NCBI GenBank assembly: GCA_900318555.1
Contig: ONKX01000030.1
Coordinates: 1 to 38,598, forward strand
Reading direction: 5' to 3'
Origin: an uncultured Prevotellaceae bacterium
GTDB taxonomy: Bacteria; Bacteroidota; Bacteroidia; Bacteroidales; Bacteroidaceae
Length of the DNA stretch: 38,598 nt
Of the stretch, positions 1 through 8,631 are shown one piece after another (positions within the stretch are counted from its first letter, which is position 1; every line of letters begins with the position of its first letter). The notes under the pieces were generated by a model that was given only the letters and a program-made list of their open reading frames with translations, did no database searches and had not been told where the DNA came from. The position numbers and the translations under genes were made by a program.

Positions 1-21
1 TGTTTCTTCGTGTTTTTGTTG

Positions 22-29
22 TATCTTTG
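22..29 (+). promoter_or_regulatory. Bacteroidota -7 promoter element of the AlbA_2 gene
   Basis: TATCTTTG matches the Bacteroidota TAnnTTTG -7 box and ends only 8 nt before the ATG at 38. The transcript would therefore be almost leaderless. The -33 region would lie at or beyond the window edge and cannot be judged. Confidence 0.6.
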
Positions 30-37
30 CAGAGCGT

Positions 38-664
38 ATGGACGACAAGGGGTATCTTCTGAGGCTTATTCGGGAGGGGGAGCACCAGCAGCAGGACTTC
101 AAATACCGTGTGGCTGATGCTTGTAAGCTGGCTAAGTCGGTATCGGCTTTTGCCAATACTGACGGCGGACGGCTGCTCATTGGCGTTCGCGACGACGGTC
201 ATCTGTCGGGTGTGCGTAGCGAAGAGGAGATATACATGATGCACCAGGCAGCCTACAAATTCTGTAAGCCCGAAGCGAGCATCAAGTTCGACACTTACCA
301 TGTGGACAAGCGTACCATAGTCATCGCTACCGTCTCGCCTTCTGGCAGACGCCCTGTTTGTGCGCTGGACGAAGACGGCCGCAAGCGCGCCTATATCCGC
401 ATCAATGACGAGAACATCGTGGCTTCGCCCGTTCATCTTGCTCTCTGGCGTGAGGCGCAGAAACCGCAAGGTGTTATGATTACCTACGACGACGACATCC
501 GCCTGTTGCTGGATGCCATTGAAGGCCAGTTGCCCCTGAACCGTATTGTCCGCCTCTCACGTCTTCCCCGCCATAAGGTCATCAACCTGTTGGCGCGCCT
601 CATCCGCTTCGGCAATGTCCGCTGTGAATACGCCAACCAGCAGTTCCTGTTTTCTATGGCCTAA
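38..664 (+). CDS. AlbA_2 (Schlafen-type) domain putative DNA-binding protein
   Basis: This 208-residue protein carries the AlbA_2 domain, formerly called the divergent AAA-4 domain. The visible signature is the 'ANTDGGRLLIGVRDDGHLSG' block at about residues 39-58, preceded by an E-x-x-DFK segment near residues 15-22. In this family the domain is linked to nucleic-acid binding and is often fused to a C-terminal helix-turn-helix. Here the last ~60 residues ('LLLDAIEGQLPLNRIVRLSRLPRHKV') could form a small winged-helix segment. There is no signal peptide, so it should be cytoplasmic. It is complete but short compared with 400-500-residue AlbA_2/ATP-binding regulators. A promoter directly upstream suggests it is transcribed alone. 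The specific function is unknown. Confidence 0.75.
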   Translation: MDDKGYLLRLIREGEHQQQDFKYRVADACKLAKSVSAFANTDGGRLLIGVRDDGHLSGVRSEEEIYMMHQAAYKFCKPEASIKFDTYHVDKRTIVIATVSPSGRRPVCALDEDGRKRAYIRINDENIVASPVHLALWREAQKPQGVMITYDDDIRLLLDAIEGQLPLNRIVRLSRLPRHKVINLLARLIRFGNVRCEYANQQFLFSMA

Positions 665-690
665 AGAACTAGGGACTGGTACCTGTTCCA
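665..690 (+). repeat. REP-like dispersed palindrome, copy A
   Basis: An imperfect palindrome with GAAC...GTTCC ends begins just after the AlbA_2 stop codon. The same ~25-nt sequence recurs at 8532-8556 with only its first base differing, and a related version lies at 8302-8326. The following CACTCTGAGAGAAC is also echoed at 8365-8378. Confidence 0.6.
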
Positions 691-743
691 CTCTGAGAGA
701 ACCGGCTGAGCGATGAGAATGTACAAAAAAGTGTTGAAAGATG

Positions 744-774
744 TTTGTGGGTTCCGATTTTTTTTGTACTTTTG
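744..774 (+). promoter_or_regulatory. Promoter of the surface-protein/PI-PLC/GLUG operon
   Basis: A TTTG -33 box at 744-747 and a TACTTTTG -7 box at 767-774 are separated by 19 nt, the expected Bacteroidota spacing. The first ATG of the operon follows at 814. Confidence 0.7.
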
Positions 775-813
775 CAGCTGAAATACAGAACATATATTTT
801 TTAGTCATAGATT

Positions 814-3462
814 ATGTACGTGTGTAGGCTATTGTTTGCGACCTGTTTTGTGCTAGCCTGTCTGCAGCAGGCGTTGGCTGGTGATGCCGTTAGTTTTAAG
901 ACTCGGTCGTGGAATACGACGAAAGAGATAGTGGAAATCATTTCTGACACGAAATCTGATGGAGAGTATGAGCTCATCAGTGGCAGCAATAGCGACTGGA
1001 TGCAGCTTGGCCCCTCGCAGCAATATTATGTGGTGGCGGGTGCTGCCAGCCGTAAGACACTGGTCATCAAAGGCACCGTTCACCTCATTCTCTGCGACGG
1101 CGCACACCTGACGTTGACCGGTGGCGTGAAGTTAGAGGGTGATGCCATTCTGCACATCCACGGCCAAAGCGATGACCAAAAGACGATGGGTCAGATGACC
1201 GTTACGAACAGCTATTCGAGTACTGCCGGCATAGGCAGTGCGCGAAGCACGACGATGGGAAAGCTCTTTGTTCATGGCGGCAACCTTGAAGTGACTGGTG
1301 CCGACTACGCTGCGGGCATCGGTGGCGGTGAGGATATAGGAAGCAATGAAGTGACTATTTATAGCGGTGTGGTGACTGCCAACGGCGGCAAATATGGTGC
1401 CGGCATTGGCGGCGGCTATGCGGGTTCGCAGACAGGTCAGGTAAGCATCTATGGCGGCAACGTGACGGCAACTGGCGGCAAGAAGGCTGCCGGCATTGGT
1501 GGCGGTCGCCACTGGCGAGGCGGCAGCAATGGTGGTCGGGTCATTATCTATCATGCCGAGGTGACTGCCAACGGCGGCGATTATGGCGCCGGTATTGGCG
1601 GCGGTTGTGGTGTGAGTGGCTATGGCAAAGGTGGTCATGTATCGATATATAGTGGTACGGTGAAGGCCTACGGCGGTGAAGATGCAGCCGGCATCGGTGG
1701 TGGCGAGAGCGGCGATGGCGGTACTGTGAATATCGAAGGTGGCCTGGTGACCGCTGAGGGAAAAGGCTATGGTGCCGGCATCGGAGGTGGTGAAGATGGT
1801 AATGCAGGCTATTTCGATGCGAATGCGGAACGCTATTTGAACAACGGCACTCCCACGCTCATCAAGATTACCGCCGGCAGCGACTGCGGCAACGCTGTAG
1901 GTGCTGGCAAAGGCGGCAACAACAATGGCACCATCCATGCGGGAAATGCCGTTCATGTGAACTTCGGCAACAGCCAAGAGAGCCTCGAGGCAACACCAGC
2001 CCTGAAGGCGCTGCGTGAGCGAAGAACTGGTGAGCGGAAGGCCGTTCGGATATCGCCCTGCAGCCGTGGTGACGATGCTGCTCAGTACGACTACGACATC
2101 AAAGAGACATACCATTGCAGACTATGTAAATACTGCAATTATTCCGAGAACAAAACTCACGAGGGTACTCCCTGCGTCTGCGGCAAGACACTGACGCAGT
2201 GTATCATCAGTGTCTATCACCGCGGCATAAACGAGCTGACGCTGAAACCAGAATACACCCTGTTGGAACAGCGCACGGTAGCTGTGGGTAAGACCTACAC
2301 GCTGCCGTCAGTGGCCGAAGCTATTGACGGATACCGCTTTGCCGGTTGGCTGGCCAATCCCGACCCGCAGCCCACTACCATCTTTACCGACGGCAGCGAG
2401 ACACTCGAGCCCTTAGGATCTGTCTATACCGCTCCGGCAAAGTCGACGGTTGACATCTACGCCCGCTACCAATATGACTACAAGGTTGATAAATGGAGTT
2501 GGGAGCTCGACCACTCAGCGGCTCAGGTGACGCTCTACTGCGATGCCGCCGAGGCAGATAAGACCGTCTTGGTGAACACTACCAATATCACCCATACGAC
2601 GCAGTCTGCTACGCTGAGCGAGGAGGGCTACGACCTCTATGAAGCCACAGCGGAATATAAGGGCAGGAGTTACACTGGAATAGACTACACCCCCATATTC
2701 TACTCCATGGAGCTGCAGAACGCTGCCGACAATGCCACGCAGCTGCTGACGGCAGAGGACGTGATGGTGGATGCTACACTGAAAGACCGTACCTTCTATC
2801 ACGACGGAAAATGGAACACGCTGTGTCTGCCTTTCGACGTGATGAAGTGGGAACTGTCTGAGACAACGCATCCGCTCTACGGAGCCACCATCTTTGAACT
2901 GGATACGGAGAATAGTGCCTTTGACGAGAGCACTGGCAAGCTGACGCTGATTTTCAAAGACCCCAAGGCCGGTGAGGAAGACGTAGTGATGCAAGCCGGC
3001 AAGCCCTATCTGGTGAAGTGGGCCGAGGGAACCAATCAGTCTGACCCGCTCTTCAGCAGTGCCCTCATCAAGACTGCATCAGCCACCACTATCACCACTA
3101 CTGACGGCAAGTTGAGTTTTGTGCCCACCTTCGCACCGGTGCTGTTGGCGAAGAACGCTAAGAACATACTCTATCTGGGCTCGGACAACAAGCTCTATTA
3201 TCCCGCCAAAGACAATTTCTATATCAATGCCTTCCGAGCTTACTTTGTGGTGAATATCGCCAATGCCGCCCGTGAGATTAGCAGCGTAGAGGTTGACTTC
3301 GGCGACGGAGAGACCACTTCGGTAAGTGAAAAGTTAAAAGTGAAAAGTGAAAAATTGGCTTCCGCAACAGCTGTGTACGACCTGCAAGGTCGCAAGGTGT
3401 CAGGCACGCCCACACAGAAAGGAATCTATATTGTAAATAATAGAAAAATAATCATCAAATGA
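814..3462 (+). CDS. Secreted Gly-rich repeat surface protein with InlB-type repeat and Prevotella C-terminal sorting tail
   Basis: This 882-residue protein begins with a signal peptide (about residues 1-22, ending LQQALA). Residues ~137-326 hold about seven imperfect units centred on 'AGIGGG', spaced ~27-40 residues apart and alternating with short beta-prone stretches, which suggests a beta-helix or solenoid. A Cys cluster (CRLCKYC...CVC, about residues 434-456) could bind metal. A Listeria-Bacteroides/InlB-B-like repeat follows ('GYRFAGWLANPDPQP'). The C-terminal third has the 'WNTLCLPF' module also present in two other proteins of this window. The tail 'YDLQGRKVSGTPTQKGIYIV' resembles type IX/Por sorting tails. 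A low-complexity KLKVKSEKL stretch precedes the tail. The gene overlaps the next one by 4 bp (ATGA). Its ligand is unknown. Confidence 0.75.
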   Translation: MYVCRLLFATCFVLACLQQALAGDAVSFKTRSWNTTKEIVEIISDTKSDGEYELISGSNSDWMQLGPSQQYYVVAGAASRKTLVIKGTVHLILCDGAHLTLTGGVKLEGDAILHIHGQSDDQKTMGQMTVTNSYSSTAGIGSARSTTMGKLFVHGGNLEVTGADYAAGIGGGEDIGSNEVTIYSGVVTANGGKYGAGIGGGYAGSQTGQVSIYGGNVTATGGKKAAGIGGGRHWRGGSNGGRVIIYHAEVTANGGDYGAGIGGGCGVSGYGKGGHVSIYSGTVKAYGGEDAAGIGGGESGDGGTVNIEGGLVTAEGKGYGAGIGGGEDGNAGYFDANAERYLNNGTPTLIKITAGSDCGNAVGAGKGGNNNGTIHAGNAVHVNFGNSQESLEATPALKALRERRTGERKAVRISPCSRGDDAAQYDYDIKETYHCRLCKYCNYSENKTHEGTPCVCGKTLTQCIISVYHRGINELTLKPEYTLLEQRTVAVGKTYTLPSVAEAIDGYRFAGWLANPDPQPTTIFTDGSETLEPLGSVYTAPAKSTVDIYARYQYDYKVDKWSWELDHSAAQVTLYCDAAEADKTVLVNTTNITHTTQSATLSEEGYDLYEATAEYKGRSYTGIDYTPIFYSMELQNAADNATQLLTAEDVMVDATLKDRTFYHDGKWNTLCLPFDVMKWELSETTHPLYGATIFELDTENSAFDESTGKLTLIFKDPKAGEEDVVMQAGKPYLVKWAEGTNQSDPLFSSALIKTASATTITTTDGKLSFVPTFAPVLLAKNAKNILYLGSDNKLYYPAKDNFYINAFRAYFVVNIANAAREISSVEVDFGDGETTSVSEKLKVKSEKLASATAVYDLQGRKVSGTPTQKGIYIVNNRKIIIK
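3325..3356 (+). repeat. In-frame A-rich word repeat encoding SEKLKVKSEKL
   Basis: About 3.5 degenerate units of AAGTGAAA/AAGTTAAA lie inside the reading frame just before the C-terminal tail. They resemble the GGTTAAA repeats in the spacer at 5553-5586, which suggests that a normally intergenic word repeat was captured as coding sequence. Confidence 0.6.
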
Positions 3463-5552
3463 TACGTACAAACACTATTACATGCTGTCTTCATACAGCG
3501 GTCATGACCCTGTGCAGCCTCCTGGTGCTGAGTGCGTGCAGCGACGACAGTGCCGACGATAGCGCCCAGCGCGAGCAGGAGCGTAAAACTCAGGAGGTGA
3601 AAGCACAGCTGGCGGGAAGCTGGAATCTGGATGCTGACGGACTGCCTGATTTCAACCTCGCCCTGACGGAGTACTACTTTGACGACCGGCAGGTAGCGAT
3701 GACCTATTATGCCTATGACTATTCCACCGACGGCTATGCCCTGGAGGTGCTGACCTATGACTACACAGTGCTGAATAGCAGTGAGAATAAGGGTAGGGAG
3801 GTGCTTCGGCTGCGCATCACGCCTACCCAGCAGACCATTGACTGGGTGAACCGAAAGAACGAAGAGATGATAGCGGCTGCCGAGGAAACGGGAGACAAAG
3901 ACTACGCCCTCTATGATATCGAGGAATTTACCGATACCCTGCAGCTCTTCGTAAAGGACAACAACAGTATCGGCCATCTCATTCCTGAAGAGGATATAGC
4001 ATACTACGAGTCGCAAGGTCTGAAGTTGGAAGACGATGCCCTTTATTTCCAGCGTGGAGCCGTGGACGTGAGCTCCCTCGACACAAAGTCGGTGAGAGAG
4101 TCGATAGCGTTGATGATCAGCGAACTGGAAGAATACCAGGCGCTGCACGACGGCGACCCTTCCACCCTGAATATGCCTAAATTCATGGCGAAGGTCAAAC
4201 GCGCCTCGCAGACACAGCATATCTATGATGGCAAAGGTCACGAGCTGCGCCAGTGGATGAAGTCTGTGCCCGACGATCGGATGCTGTGCAAGATGATGAT
4301 TCCGGGAGCGCACGACTCAGGCACCTATGGCATGTATTGGGACTGGCTGCGCACGCTGGCCAAGACACAGGACCAGGACATCAAAGGACAGTGGGACCAC
4401 GGCATTCGCTGCTTCGACCTGCGTGTGCGCAAGTGGAATGACGAGAATCGCCTGTATCATGACCTCATATCGTGCGAAGTGACCTTGAAAGAGGTGTTTA
4501 AGCAGATACAGGACAAGCTGCGCGAGAATCCGCAGGACGGAGCCATCATCATGGTTAAAGTAGAAGGCAACAATGCCGCTGAGTGGAATTGGGCGCTGCG
4601 GAACATCTCCAATTACATACCTCTGGGCATTACGAGAGGCGAGGCCGACAATGTTGCCACGACGAAAGAGACCATCAAGCTAGTAGAGGAATATTTCCTG
4701 AACCAAACGGTAGACGGACATCCTATGCTGGCAAAGTTCCATCCCGATATGACCATGAAAGACCTGCGTGGCCGTGTGATAGTGTTGCTGCAGAATGCAC
4801 CCTCTGAGTCTCAAGTCGACTATGGCAAGCTGAAGGAATATCTGGCTGTTGACTATGGCGACAAGTATGGCAATATGCTGGGCGATACGCGACCCCTCAA
4901 GGAGCAGAACGACTGGGAACAGCGTGGCGGCGGCGACGAGAGCACCTACGGCTACCTGCAGCGCAAGACCTTGAAGTTCCGTAACCTGCTGTTTGAGACC
5001 GTGACCAATACCGACGACAGCTACTGGGTGTACAATGCCGCCAACGGCTACTATCGCGACCTCACTTCCATTTCGGACGCCATACCTGATTATGCTACCT
5101 ACGCCCAAGAGGCCTATCCCATTTTCACGCGCGATATCATCCGCTACGGCAATCCCAGGGGCATCGTGCTGATGGACTATGTGGGCTGGGATCACTTCAA
5201 GCGTGTCAGGTTGGCTACGCTGGCGGCCTGGGGCACCTATTCACTGATTATCGGAGTAACCACTGCAGTGATGTTTACTGCCCTGACGGGCTTTACCGGC
5301 GGTGTCGGCTTGGGTATTCTTGCCACCACGCTGGGACTGGCATTCTCGTCGGGAGTCTTGCAATCACTCTTCGGAACCCATTGGACGACACCCGCCTTCT
5401 ATCTCTTCTGGTTGGTCTATCAGGCGCTAAAGGCCGATGCAGACTATAAAGACCCCAAGGCGCACGACCTGGTGAAAGCTATCGTGGAGGTCAACTTCCC
5501 CGAGCAGCATGAAACCGGCGTGTCCAATGATCCCATAGACATAGGACGATGA
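3459..5552 (+). CDS. PI-PLC X-domain-like phosphodiesterase lipoprotein
   Basis: This 697-residue protein has a lipoprotein signal with lipobox LSAC and lipidated Cys27. The following SDDSADD resembles the acidic surface-export signal of Bacteroidota lipoproteins. From about residue 260 it matches the phosphatidylinositol-specific phospholipase C X domain. 'MIPGAHDSGTYG' carries the first catalytic His (H285) and 'LYHDLISC' the second (H334). Their spacing is close to that of bacterial PI-PLC His32/His82. The expected reaction is cleavage of phosphatidylinositol or of a GPI-like substrate. A Gly-rich hydrophobic stretch near residues 585-650 could be a membrane hairpin and is unusual for the family. 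Residues 28-255 are not recognised. The start codon overlaps the upstream stop (ATGA), so translation is probably coupled. Confidence 0.75.
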   Translation: MIRTNTITCCLHTAVMTLCSLLVLSACSDDSADDSAQREQERKTQEVKAQLAGSWNLDADGLPDFNLALTEYYFDDRQVAMTYYAYDYSTDGYALEVLTYDYTVLNSSENKGREVLRLRITPTQQTIDWVNRKNEEMIAAAEETGDKDYALYDIEEFTDTLQLFVKDNNSIGHLIPEEDIAYYESQGLKLEDDALYFQRGAVDVSSLDTKSVRESIALMISELEEYQALHDGDPSTLNMPKFMAKVKRASQTQHIYDGKGHELRQWMKSVPDDRMLCKMMIPGAHDSGTYGMYWDWLRTLAKTQDQDIKGQWDHGIRCFDLRVRKWNDENRLYHDLISCEVTLKEVFKQIQDKLRENPQDGAIIMVKVEGNNAAEWNWALRNISNYIPLGITRGEADNVATTKETIKLVEEYFLNQTVDGHPMLAKFHPDMTMKDLRGRVIVLLQNAPSESQVDYGKLKEYLAVDYGDKYGNMLGDTRPLKEQNDWEQRGGGDESTYGYLQRKTLKFRNLLFETVTNTDDSYWVYNAANGYYRDLTSISDAIPDYATYAQEAYPIFTRDIIRYGNPRGIVLMDYVGWDHFKRVRLATLAAWGTYSLIIGVTTAVMFTALTGFTGGVGLGILATTLGLAFSSGVLQSLFGTHWTTPAFYLFWLVYQALKADADYKDPKAHDLVKAIVEVNFPEQHETGVSNDPIDIGR

Positions 5553-5586
5553 GTTAAGGGTTAAAGGTTAAAGGGTTAAAGGTTAT
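5553..5586 (+). repeat. GGTTAAA heptamer spacer repeat
   Basis: The spacer between the PI-PLC stop and the next ATG is almost entirely four to five imperfect copies of GGTTAAA. It is an intra-operon spacer with no promoter motif. Confidence 0.7.
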
Positions 5587-5591
5587 TTAGA

Positions 5592-8258
5592 ATGAAGATT
5601 ATGAAACATATCATAGCACTGATGGTGGGTTTGGTGGCGCTGGGAGCGCAGGCACAGACCGGCAACTGGGACGACTTCCGTGCCAGCAAGTTCTCGCAAC
5701 AGTCCAACATGCTCAAGACCATCGGAATCCAGAATGAGGCCGAGCTGGCCCTGCTGTCCTATGCCATCAATCATGATGAGCCCAATATCAACGGCTATAC
5801 CATCAATCTTGCTCGCGATTTGGATATGTCTGCCCACTGGTTCACACCCATAGGCTCCACCGATGCCCATGCCTTCAAGGGCGTCTTCGACGGAAACGGC
5901 TACCAGATAAACATCAAAATCGATGACAAGGGAGCCTTTGCCGGACTCTTCCGACATATTAGCAATGCCAGCGTACGACACCTCAAACTGACGGGCAGCG
6001 TGACGGGCGGCATTCATAGCGCAGGCTTGATAGGACACACCCTGAGCGGTACGAATAACCATACCGACGATTGTCTTGTGTCCGTCCAGGTGACGTGCTC
6101 CGACAATGGAGTATCCGCCCCTCACGGGGGTGGCATCATCGGTCATGCCGAAGATGCCGTGAATACGGTCTTTGGCTGTCTGTTCAACGGTACCATCACG
6201 GCAGCCGATACGAAGGTGGAAGGCAGAAAGCGTGCCGGAGCTATCATCGGATGGAGCAACACCCCCGGCAATCAGCACATCACCGACTGCGTGGAGATGG
6301 GCAACTACAACGGCTTCGACGATAAAGACATCATGCCCGTCTATGCGATGAGTGAGAGCGAACAGCAGCCCGTCTTGACCCGTGTCAGCCACAGCCATCC
6401 TTGGATGTACCAGGGACGACCTATGCGCCAGGTCAAGTGCGACGAGCCCTACTATGCCATAAAGAAAGGCCCCTTTGGCACCCTTTATAAAACCAGTAAG
6501 ATAGAAATCAACCATGACTTGCTGCGCGTAGACGAGGCGCTCTTCTCCTTCGACGACTGCACGTTCGATTACGAGTTAGCGTGCTTGCTGCAAGACCATA
6601 TCATAACGCATATCTCAGTCAACTACAGCCCTAACGACGGTCATACGATCAAGATGGGACGAGGCTCAGACTGCATCATTAGAGCCATGACCTTCAATCC
6701 CAACACACAGCTGAAGGGCAGCGGCACCGAGGACGACCCTTATCAGATACACAACGACCGGGAATGGAACTACGTCTGCTACCAGCTCGAACAAGGCAAC
6801 AGCTTCAAGGACAAGCACTTCCGTCTGGAGGCAGACCTCACGCTGCGCTTTATGGCAGGAACGGAGGCAACGCCGTTCAGCGGTATTTTTGATGGCAATG
6901 GCGACAATCGCAGGTTAGAGGTAAAGATAGGCAATATCGAAACCGACGACACCGGACTGTTTCGCTATGCCAAGGATGCCCAGTTCAAGTATTTCCACAT
7001 CAATGGCAGTGTCTATTCCACCCGTACCTGTATCGGTGGCCTCATAGGCAGAGCCAGCGGCAAGGTGCTCGTGCGCAACTGCCGTGTGTCGGCCAGCTTC
7101 CATGTAGACTATCATGGTGCTGCCAATGTAGGCGGACTGATAGGCGTTACAGCCAACGACAATCCCGATGTCACCGTCCGAGCCTGTCGCTTCGACGGCT
7201 CCGTAGACGGTATAAATGCTTCGGGCTGGGCAGGAATGGTAGGCTGGAAGAAAGAAGGCTCCCTGAAGGTGCAGAACTGTCTCTTTGCTCCTGTCAGCAT
7301 CCATGTCAAGACTTCCGACAACCAGAACTTTGCCCGTGGCTTGTCAAATGACGAAATCGCTACCTCCATCAACTACTACCTCAGTCGTTTTGAGAGCAGC
7401 ACGCAGGGTAGGGACGCCTCCGCCATGTCGGCAGGCTACATGGTCGAACAGCTCGGTACCAACGACTGGGAGCAGCTCGACGGCTATGGCGATCCGTCAC
7501 CCGTGCTCGGACCGCGAGGCATTCCCTTGCAGGTCAGCTCCTCCAACGACCTGCGCGGACTGGCAAAGAAGAAAGAGAAACGCGCCCTCAACATCAATTT
7601 CGGTGAGATACTTCATAACGACGGCCACTTCAACACCATCTGTCTGCCCTTCAACCAGGTGTTTATGAACATCGTCATTGCCGACGGTGCCGAACTCTAC
7701 CAGTTTGCCAGCGTCAAGCAAGAGGGCACAGCCGACAAGCTCGTCTTCCTGCGCACCAACACCATCCAGGCAGGCGTTCCCTATCTGCTGCGCTGGACAG
7801 GTCAGACATCCTATACCGACCGTTCCCACATCTGGTTCACCGGTGTTACCGTCACTGCCGAGCAGCCAGCCACCATCGAGCATGGCGACTATGCTTTCTG
7901 CGGCACGTTCGACGAGATCAGCCTGCGTAAAGCATCAGAAGAAGGCCTTTACGTCATGGGTGGCGACGACAATTGGCATCCCGTCATCAGCAGCACCTCC
8001 GAGGCTCGTCTGCTGGGAGCTTTCCGTGGTTTCCTGCGCCTCACGGGAGGCAATGGAGCACACATCCTGGTCAGCTTGGAAGACGCTGAAGGCAATACCA
8101 CCGCCATTATCCCCGTCACAGCCCAGCCACAGGATTTCACGACACCCTCCGCTTCCCCCCGTTGGTACAACCTAAACGGTCAGCAGATTGAAGACTTCCC
8201 AACCGCCAAAGGCATATACATCCATCAAGGTAAGAAAGTCGTCATCAGTCGCCAATGA
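5592..8258 (+). CDS. Secreted GLUG-motif surface protein with Prevotella C-terminal sorting tail
   Basis: This 888-residue protein has a signal peptide ending GAQAQ (about residue 22). The ATG nine bases downstream (MKHIIALMV) is an equally good start. Two beta-helix modules are visible. One is at about residues 45-230 ('FDGNGYQINIKIDDKGAFAG', 'GSVTGGIHSAGLIG'). The other, at about 375-560, begins with the 'GSGTEDDPYQI' entry motif and contains 'CIGGLIGRASGKVLVRNC'. These are GLUG-type repeats as seen in bacterial surface adhesins and IgA-protease-like proteins. At about residues 670-840 comes the 'FNTICLPF' module, and the last 30 residues form the 'WYNLNGQQ...KGIYIHQGKK' tail expected of cell-surface sorting. 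It is the third gene of the operon. A role in adhesion or glycan contact is inference. Confidence 0.75.
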   Translation: MKIMKHIIALMVGLVALGAQAQTGNWDDFRASKFSQQSNMLKTIGIQNEAELALLSYAINHDEPNINGYTINLARDLDMSAHWFTPIGSTDAHAFKGVFDGNGYQINIKIDDKGAFAGLFRHISNASVRHLKLTGSVTGGIHSAGLIGHTLSGTNNHTDDCLVSVQVTCSDNGVSAPHGGGIIGHAEDAVNTVFGCLFNGTITAADTKVEGRKRAGAIIGWSNTPGNQHITDCVEMGNYNGFDDKDIMPVYAMSESEQQPVLTRVSHSHPWMYQGRPMRQVKCDEPYYAIKKGPFGTLYKTSKIEINHDLLRVDEALFSFDDCTFDYELACLLQDHIITHISVNYSPNDGHTIKMGRGSDCIIRAMTFNPNTQLKGSGTEDDPYQIHNDREWNYVCYQLEQGNSFKDKHFRLEADLTLRFMAGTEATPFSGIFDGNGDNRRLEVKIGNIETDDTGLFRYAKDAQFKYFHINGSVYSTRTCIGGLIGRASGKVLVRNCRVSASFHVDYHGAANVGGLIGVTANDNPDVTVRACRFDGSVDGINASGWAGMVGWKKEGSLKVQNCLFAPVSIHVKTSDNQNFARGLSNDEIATSINYYLSRFESSTQGRDASAMSAGYMVEQLGTNDWEQLDGYGDPSPVLGPRGIPLQVSSSNDLRGLAKKKEKRALNINFGEILHNDGHFNTICLPFNQVFMNIVIADGAELYQFASVKQEGTADKLVFLRTNTIQAGVPYLLRWTGQTSYTDRSHIWFTGVTVTAEQPATIEHGDYAFCGTFDEISLRKASEEGLYVMGGDDNWHPVISSTSEARLLGAFRGFLRLTGGNGAHILVSLEDAEGNTTAIIPVTAQPQDFTTPSASPRWYNLNGQQIEDFPTAKGIYIHQGKKVVISRQ

Positions 8259-8301
8259 TATGCGTGTCGTTGCAATGCAATCGTGTTCGTTTAACTTTTG
8301 A

Positions 8302-8326
8302 GGAACGGGGACCAGTCCCCTGTTCC
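8302..8326 (+). repeat. REP-like dispersed palindrome, copy C
   Basis: A near-perfect palindrome: GGAAC-GGGGAC and GTCCCC-GTTCC arms around a 2-nt centre with one bulged T. It is related to copies A (665) and B (8532). It lies in the gene-free stretch 8259-8654, which otherwise holds copy B, a possible gene remnant and a terminator. Confidence 0.6.
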
Positions 8327-8391
8327 AAAGCGAGTTTCAAAAGTACACAAAAGGGACTCTGACCCACTCTGAAGAACGAGGCGGGCTGCCG

Positions 8392-8458
8392 GATGCCGAA
8401 GCTGGAGATGCTGGAGGCAGAACTGCGTTTCCTGGAGGCGCGACAAGATTTTGATTAG
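8392..8458 (+). other. Possible coding remnant in REP-like cluster
   Basis: An open stretch ATGCCGAAGCTGGAG... reads MPKLEMLEAELRFLEARQDF(D)-stop, a heptad-like amphipathic helix. It has no upstream frame or promoter and could be the broken 3' end of a transposase-type gene left in the repeat cluster. The family is not identified, and chance is possible. Confidence 0.25.
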
Positions 8459-8531
8459 TGGGTCACAATGGAGTCAGGCACTTCTGTGTCATACAGAAAC
8501 TTCAAAAGTAATCAGTAGAACCGACCCCATA

Positions 8532-8556
8532 GGAACTAGGGACTGGTACCTGTTCC
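8532..8556 (+). repeat. REP-like dispersed palindrome, copy B
   Basis: Apart from its first base it is identical, over 25 nt, to copy A at 665-689. The outer arms GGAAC and GTTCC are complementary. Confidence 0.6.
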
Positions 8557-8601
8557 AACAACATAGGCGTTAAAACAAGGCAGGCCTCCGGCATGCATAG
8601 A

Positions 8602-8631
8602 AAAAGCGGACAAACCAAATTGTCCGCTTTT
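8602..8631 (-). terminator. Intrinsic terminator of the M23 peptidase gene
   Basis: A perfect 12-bp stem (arms 8602-8613 and 8620-8631, core GCGGACAA) with a 6-nt loop ends in a U-run on the minus strand, 23 nt past the stop codon of the peptidase gene. Confidence 0.8.

Noticed and set aside
1132-2115. 327-aa open frame on the minus strand
   Set aside because: It is antisense to the Gly-rich repeat gene. Its Ala/Thr-rich composition follows from the complement of Gly codons, and it lacks a promoter or family match.
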